Source: Bacillota bacterium (GTDB lineage: Bacteria > Bacillota > Negativicutes > Sporomusales > Sporomusaceae). From it: a stretch of 64,000 nt of DNA. Position numbers and translations under genes: made by a program. The DNA is taken from positions 9,264 to 73,263 of the forward strand of contig JAEWGR010000092.1 in the NCBI GenBank assembly GCA_023388195.1, given 5' to 3'. Under the pieces are notes generated by a model, which saw only the letters and a program-made list of their open reading frames with translations, did not search any database and was not told where the DNA came from. The stretch's first letter is position 1. Each line of letters opens with the position of its first letter. Positions 59,801 through 64,000 of this stretch are shown one piece after another.

Positions 59801-62800
59801 TCGACGTTAACCGGGGTGAAAAATCAGGATATTGAATATGAAGCGGGCGGCGTATTGAAGGACAATGCCTATACTTTTACCAAGGACAGCAGCATTACCA
59901 CAGATGACGGTGACGTCACGGCCGGCAACATCGGTTATTACAAAGCAGTCGCCGGTATCCTGGGCAACGGCAATGACATCACGGTCAATGCCGCAGATAA
60001 AACGCTGGGAATCACAGCTGCCAGTACCGGCAGTTCCAACCAGGCGATCGGCATCTACTCAAACAAAAAACTAAATCTGACAGCAAAGGATGTACATATT
60101 GTCAGTACATCGGCCGGACAGACGGCCAACGGTATTTTCCTTAACGATGGAGGCCGGGGCGATATTACAGGTAATGTCTCTATTCAAGCCCGTCATACCG
60201 GGTCCGGGTCGGCAACCGGAATTTATCTGTATAACGGTGGTTCCAAACTGACTATTCAAGGCGACCTGACGATGAAAGGAACCGGCACCGGGAACGAGGC
60301 CTACGGTGTTATCTCAGCCAGCAAAGGGGGATATGGCACGCCGGTCTGGCAGGCAAAGGGTATCTACATCTATGACACCACCGGGGCGGAATTGAGCGTT
60401 ACCGGTAATGCTGATATTGCCGTTAAGGGCACCGGCGTAGATATGCGGGGCAGCAAGAACAATAAGGTCACAATTGGCGGCGGCAGCATTATCACGCCGG
60501 AGAGCACGACCGACGATTTTAAAGCATTAAGTATTGGTGCCGGCACCTTTAACATGGGTATGAATGACGGCGGTACAGCTGTGAACGGCAAAGACGTGGC
60601 CGTGTCAGGCCAAATCTATGTTCTGGCAGACGGCAAGGTAAATCTGGGCTTAGGCAGTGCCCGTTCCGCCCTTACCGGTGTGGTGGACAACCATGACGGC
60701 GGTGCGGTCAATCTATACTTAAAAAACGGGGGGACCTGGACCAATAGGGCGACCTCCTCCATGCTTGTTTTTGACGGCAGCCGCATCAGTAATTTGACCG
60801 GCGGCTCTTCCGCCGGGGGACAGGGCTATATCTATCAGCAGGACAGCAATGACATCACCATTGATAAATACAGCGGCTATGCCAGCGTCTGGTACGACCA
60901 CGAGGCGGCAAACCCGACAAATATCAAAGGTGGCAATCTCCGGATCACCAGTGCGGCGACAGGATCGCAGATCACCCTGCGGACAGACAACGGCGGGCTG
61001 AACACCTCTTCGACGGCCGCGGCGGATAAAAACAAAGTCAGTGAAACACTCAATGCCCTGGCCAACAAACTTTACTACACCGGCTATAATACGGAGGGCA
61101 ATCTGACAGGGAAGGTGGAAATCGCCGAAGGGCTTACAGCCCAGTCGGCCAGCCGGACGGAAAGCATCACCTACAAAACAGGCGGTCAGGGACAGTATGC
61201 GTTCACCCCGGCTGTTGAACAGGAAAAAGGAGCTATTACCAAGAGCATCGTTCTGACAGAAGACCGCCTTGCCGAAGCAATGACCAAAAATGCCCAGGGA
61301 CCGTCCAGCAGTCTGATTGTTACTGCCCTGTACAGTGATGCCAATACCTCCAAAAGCAATCCCATGGTAGTTGATCTTAACGGACATAACTTGACATTAA
61401 ATGCCGGTGGCGACGAAGCCATACTGGCCGGACTGTATGCCGGCACAAATCAATATATGGAAATCAAAAATGCCAATACCGATAAGAAGCTGGTCATCCA
61501 TGCTGCCCATGATAGTGATACGCGGGCGGCAAACGGGATCTACGTCAGCGGCAATTCACACCTGACCATTGCCGGCCCGGTTGAGATTGACGGTATATAT
61601 ACCAAAGGCGACAGCGTTACCGGGATCAATATCCAGGGTGCCGGCAGCGCCGGCGGCGGCCCGAACAGCGAGGTTATCATCAATGGGCCGCTTACGATCA
61701 AAAATATCACTGCCGTGCGGGCCCGCGGGAACGGCATAAACGCCGCCGGCATCAGGGTGACGGCCGACTCCTCCAAAGTGATCGTTAATGATACGGTGGA
61801 CATCACCGGCATCAAAGGCAGCGGTCTGTATACCATCGGGGCCAATACCGAAATTTCTGTAGGCGGCGGCACCATTACGGCAGCCGAGGATGCGGATCAT
61901 ACCAAGCAGTACTTCGCGGCCAGGGCCGATAAGGGCACTATTAACATCAATATGAACGAGAATATGGCTGGAACAAGAACAACCAAGCTGACCGGCGACC
62001 TCTATGTAACCCGGGAGTACGGCCAAAAGGTAGTAGAATACAGTGGCGGGCAACTGATTGATTTCGATAACAAAGGGATTCTGAATGTGGCCCTTACGGA
62101 CAAGAACTCTTTCTGGACCGGTGCAGCTACCTATGTCTCCGACAAGAGTGATTACGGCACAGGCGGCTTTACCGCCCACGACGCAGGAACCTTCAATTTG
62201 TATCTGCAGAACGGAGCGGTATGGACAAATGAAGTGCAATCCGGGACATCGGATCTGCTAAAAACTTTCAATGGCAGCCATCTCGCGCGCCTGGCCGGCG
62301 GTGCTTCTGCCGGCGGGCAGGGGTATATTTATCAGAAAGACAGCCGTGATATCACCATTGATCAGTATAGCGGCCATACCAGCGTGTGGTACGATCATGA
62401 CACAGACAACCCGACAACGATCAAAGGGGGAGATATCCGGATCACCAGTGCCGGGGCTGATTCTTTTATCACGCTGCGGACAGATAACGGCGGACTGAAT
62501 ACAACTTCGTCAGCAGCAGCTGATAAAAATAAGGTCAGCGAAACGCTGAATGCTCTGTCCAACAAGCTTTACTACAGCGGTTACCAGACAGAAAAGCAAC
62601 TGACAGGGAAGGTGGAAATTGCCGAAGGACTCACAGCCCAGTCGGCCAGCCGGACGGAAACCATTACCTACAAAGAGGGCGGCCAGGGGCAGTATGAGTA
62701 TACACCAGCGGTAGATATTCCGGATTCCCAGAATAAGATCAATTTTATAACTGCTATTACCGGCGAGAGGACAGCAGATGCAGAATATGTGACTGCCGGC

Positions 62801-64000
62801 GTAAGGAAAGACAACGGCAGCTATGTGTTTACTAAAGACAAAACTACGCTTACACCGGCCAAACATTTGATTGCCGCCGGTGCCTGGATGCCGCAAATCA
62901 GTTCGGCCATATCCGGCAGTACGGCAGATAAATCTGTCAGCATCAATCTGAATAATAAGGAACTGATTATCAATACGGTTACAGATACCCATACTACCGG
63001 CATTACAGCGATTGGCGACGGCCAGGTGGAGATTAATAATGCCGGCAAGATTACCATTCAGGCCGAGAGTACGAAAGGCGGCCAAACAGCCGCCCTGTAT
63101 GTAAACGGCGGCGGACATATCGTTATCCATAACGGTGGTGACATTCCCGGGGACAAGGTCCTTACCTTAAGAGCCGATACCACGTCAACTGCCAATGGCG
63201 CGGTTATTAAAGCCATGAACGGGGTCAGCGGCAAGGAATCCAGCATCATAATTGACGGACTGGTGGACGTGATCGCCGACGGTGATACCACTGACGGCAA
63301 AGGAGCCAACGAAGCGGTCAGCGCGGTGGCCTCAACAATTGATATTGGCGGCGGCAGCATCAAGGCTGTTAACGGGGCCATGTGCGCTATCCGTGCTTAC
63401 GGCGAATTTGTTTCCAATAATTACGGTACGGTTAATGTTAATGTCGCCAAAGACACCAGCGGCAATGTGATCGGCGCCGGGAACAACAAGACCGTTATTG
63501 AAGGCAATATTATTACCAATGGCGGTATGGGTACAAAGGGCAGGGTCAGCATTGGCCTGAGTACGGCAGATTCCTACTGGAAAGGTGATTATACCGATGT
63601 TACCGGTTATGGCGTAACGCCAGGACAATTAGGCAATGTTAACCTGTTTATGTCGAACGGAGCTAACTGGACCGGCTATACCAAGGGCACAATGAATGTA
63701 TCAATGGCCAGTGGCGCAGCCTGGAACGGTTATAACAATGGTGAGAACTTCGCTTTGAATTTGAGTGATGATGCTGTTTGGCACAATACCAACGCTACCG
63801 CTGATAACAGTAAGATAAAATACTTTACTGGCAGCACTGGTACTGACAAAACCGGGTATATTGATATGACAGCAACCGGTGCAGGCAATGTTGTAATTGA
63901 TAACTATAGCGGCAATACTACTGTTCTTTACAACCATGATGGAACTACCCCCGCCAGCATCAGCGGTGGCGGCATCACCATCACCGCGGCTGATAAAATA
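56888..64000 (+). CDS. Giant autotransporter-like surface protein (3' end outside window)
   Basis: The frame is open without a stop from GTG 56888 to base 64000, at least 2371 codons. AAAGGAG at 56875-56881 gives the start (GTG 56891 is an alternative). A signal peptide (LAAAVLLSCLLSSNQVLGA) leads into about 330 residues with a propeller-like pattern (GDYLYATDYDFGNIAVANL, DGTAYVFGGYYDASYGG). After that comes a long Gly/Asn/Thr-rich beta-helix of short strands (TITINGDVTIAGTDG). Four large modules recur, each ending in ITIDKYSG, TLRTDN, then GKVEIAEGLTAQSA. No autotransporter barrel is visible; it may lie past the edge. The 32-bp gap after btuB has no terminator. The product is probably a secreted or surface adhesin; function unknown. 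Confidence 0.85.
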   Translation, partial: MVRRNKKRYTKKNLAAAVLLSCLLSSNQVLGAELATVVPSDFHNSQLGSLSGSRVTAYIDPASAGMKIDDLNRDPSVFTINYNGQSLVLLRQYTYSTTELKAVTVINPVKTNWVDYVRTGELPSVPNIHAAATSGDYLYATDYDFGNIAVANLSKATLTESEHRSLKADAAKVSHISYGDQTTFHGEGMVVKDNCLYVITSVNLDGGYDKYDDGYLLQYAIKNAGSLVPVDTKRIGKNTFNMHAFNDTIFTCSTGGYQQMGYPNAETAIHAVNVNDGILNSSHKISIPTGVKGEYRDMAITNDGTAYVFGGYYDASYGGIIGNIYKTTVTNLLADNPAAWEKVIEINDWPGFNWDIEVESNPRRLWFQAGNKLQVYQDGSTKPLEFAASQFATKEGLSQFNSWGFAFITPDTVAGGNNKTLQLKVNEGLTSPEITLSKNIILPTTDASANGTNAISGTPDYTTRIMGLQQYNNGTGTEYTDTEYQTKGVTTDFKNYKFNQDTVLGLGTSAAGDYKTNILAAVFARYGQDITVDAGSHALTLNVENNAGNPTGIYAGNGKNVTVNAGQLNINTATYANGEMVTNAIWNDAAKDAASNITINAPVHITMAGGQGGNGIAVTKKDRWGEASADASTKSTITINGDVTIAGTDGSWGVPLNSQNVYSRFNSAGLYTSVNNSEIDVNGKVDLTVYGNGIATVAKDSKITVDGGHIAVPTGKNYGYYALASYLGTINMNTGNAGNLPGTEAVQLDGDIFALKTGMINVGLTTANSYLKGIVDNGGTVNMWLQNGATWTDKAQNTRYGDDNEDIGSNGASHITNLYGGSSGAGRGVIFPENDKGITIDKYSGNLLAIYAHDTSDPTKIQGGGITITSAAQTGGQNAVMTLRTDNTGINIEDTGVVSNVLNALAGKLTYTNYKNGERYLDGKVEIAEGLTAQSAAKFTGTVAFDSASGKGSYGTGAPEPPVGQTKTEFTSTLTGVKNQDIEYEAGGVLKDNAYTFTKDSSITTDDGDVTAGNIGYYKAVAGILGNGNDITVNAADKTLGITAASTGSSNQAIGIYSNKKLNLTAKDVHIVSTSAGQTANGIFLNDGGRGDITGNVSIQARHTGSGSATGIYLYNGGSKLTIQGDLTMKGTGTGNEAYGVISASKGGYGTPVWQAKGIYIYDTTGAELSVTGNADIAVKGTGVDMRGSKNNKVTIGGGSIITPESTTDDFKALSIGAGTFNMGMNDGGTAVNGKDVAVSGQIYVLADGKVNLGLGSARSALTGVVDNHDGGAVNLYLKNGGTWTNRATSSMLVFDGSRISNLTGGSSAGGQGYIYQQDSNDITIDKYSGYASVWYDHEAANPTNIKGGNLRITSAATGSQITLRTDNGGLNTSSTAAADKNKVSETLNALANKLYYTGYNTEGNLTGKVEIAEGLTAQSASRTESITYKTGGQGQYAFTPAVEQEKGAITKSIVLTEDRLAEAMTKNAQGPSSSLIVTALYSDANTSKSNPMVVDLNGHNLTLNAGGDEAILAGLYAGTNQYMEIKNANTDKKLVIHAAHDSDTRAANGIYVSGNSHLTIAGPVEIDGIYTKGDSVTGINIQGAGSAGGGPNSEVIINGPLTIKNITAVRARGNGINAAGIRVTADSSKVIVNDTVDITGIKGSGLYTIGANTEISVGGGTITAAEDADHTKQYFAARADKGTININMNENMAGTRTTKLTGDLYVTREYGQKVVEYSGGQLIDFDNKGILNVALTDKNSFWTGAATYVSDKSDYGTGGFTAHDAGTFNLYLQNGAVWTNEVQSGTSDLLKTFNGSHLARLAGGASAGGQGYIYQKDSRDITIDQYSGHTSVWYDHDTDNPTTIKGGDIRITSAGADSFITLRTDNGGLNTTSSAAADKNKVSETLNALSNKLYYSGYQTEKQLTGKVEIAEGLTAQSASRTETITYKEGGQGQYEYTPAVDIPDSQNKINFITAITGERTADAEYVTAGVRKDNGSYVFTKDKTTLTPAKHLIAAGAWMPQISSAISGSTADKSVSINLNNKELIINTVTDTHTTGITAIGDGQVEINNAGKITIQAESTKGGQTAALYVNGGGHIVIHNGGDIPGDKVLTLRADTTSTANGAVIKAMNGVSGKESSIIIDGLVDVIADGDTTDGKGANEAVSAVASTIDIGGGSIKAVNGAMCAIRAYGEFVSNNYGTVNVNVAKDTSGNVIGAGNNKTVIEGNIITNGGMGTKGRVSIGLSTADSYWKGDYTDVTGYGVTPGQLGNVNLFMSNGANWTGYTKGTMNVSMASGAAWNGYNNGENFALNLSDDAVWHNTNATADNSKIKYFTGSTGTDKTGYIDMTATGAGNVVIDNYSGNTTVLYNHDGTTPASISGGGITITAADKI

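Noticed and set aside
57035..63937. Many - strand frames of 60-230 residues
   Set aside because: They lie opposite the continuous giant + strand frame and mirror its codon pattern; none has a supported start site or family motif.

Overview
The window looks like a chromosomal segment of an endospore-forming, double-membraned Firmicute of the class Negativicutes (Sporomusaceae-like; inferred from gene content, not from a database match). It combines a dense set of sporulation genes (spoIIAA-spoIIAB-sigF, a spoVA operon, gerW, dacF/dacB, spmA-spmB, spoIIP, spoIVA) with outer-membrane functions (a TonB-dependent receptor and a giant autotransporter-like surface protein). Nearly all genes lie on the + strand; only three small or medium genes are on the - strand.

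Layout. 1-5.0 kb: the end of xerD, nucleoside salvage (deoB, pdp), then dacF after a repeat-filled gap. 5.0-12.5 kb: spoIIAA-spoIIAB-sigF behind a good sigma-H-type promoter, a small membrane protein, a dodecin-like protein, then spoVAC-spoVAD-spoVAEb, two uncharacterised genes (a membrane protein and a Gln/Asn-rich protein), spoVAEa and spoVAF. 12.5-20.6 kb: a lipoprotein on the - strand, an M50 membrane protease, trpS, scpA-scpB, a DUF2953 protein with gerW, a small helical protein on the - strand, dacB-spmA-spmB. 20.7-25.6 kb: a two-subunit flavin/iron-sulfur oxidoreductase, rluB, a HI0933-type flavoprotein and a membrane-anchored unknown. 25.7-29.6 kb: aroF, aroA, cmk, plsC. 29.6-34.2 kb: a LytS/LytR-type two-component system beside a CstA-family transporter, resembling the BtsS-BtsR-BtsT pyruvate module. 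34.4-37.5 kb: an IspH-S1 fusion with type 2 IPP isomerase. 37.5-45.8 kb: a DUF1614 protein with spoIIP, a DUF512 radical-SAM protein, der, plsY, gpsA, spoIVA. 45.9-48.6 kb: ACT-domain protein, hom, thrB. 48.7-48.9 kb: tRNA-Pro(GGG).

The last 15 kb is accessory in character. After the tRNA comes an AT-rich minor-pilin cluster, a non-coding stretch, a small GH25 lysozyme, and a cobalamin riboswitch with a terminator. The riboswitch leads into a BtuB-like receptor and, only 32 bp downstream with no visible terminator, a reading frame that stays open from 56888 to the end of the window (at least 2371 codons). It has a signal peptide, a propeller-like N-terminal part and long modular beta-helix repeats. 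This probable riboswitch-BtuB-giant surface protein operon is the most interesting system here.

The intergenic regions also hold an unannotated dispersed repeat family. Copies near 3.3, 16.4 and 26.8 kb share exact 46-bp blocks in inverted orientation, and a 17-bp motif recurs at 3.6 and 34.3 kb.
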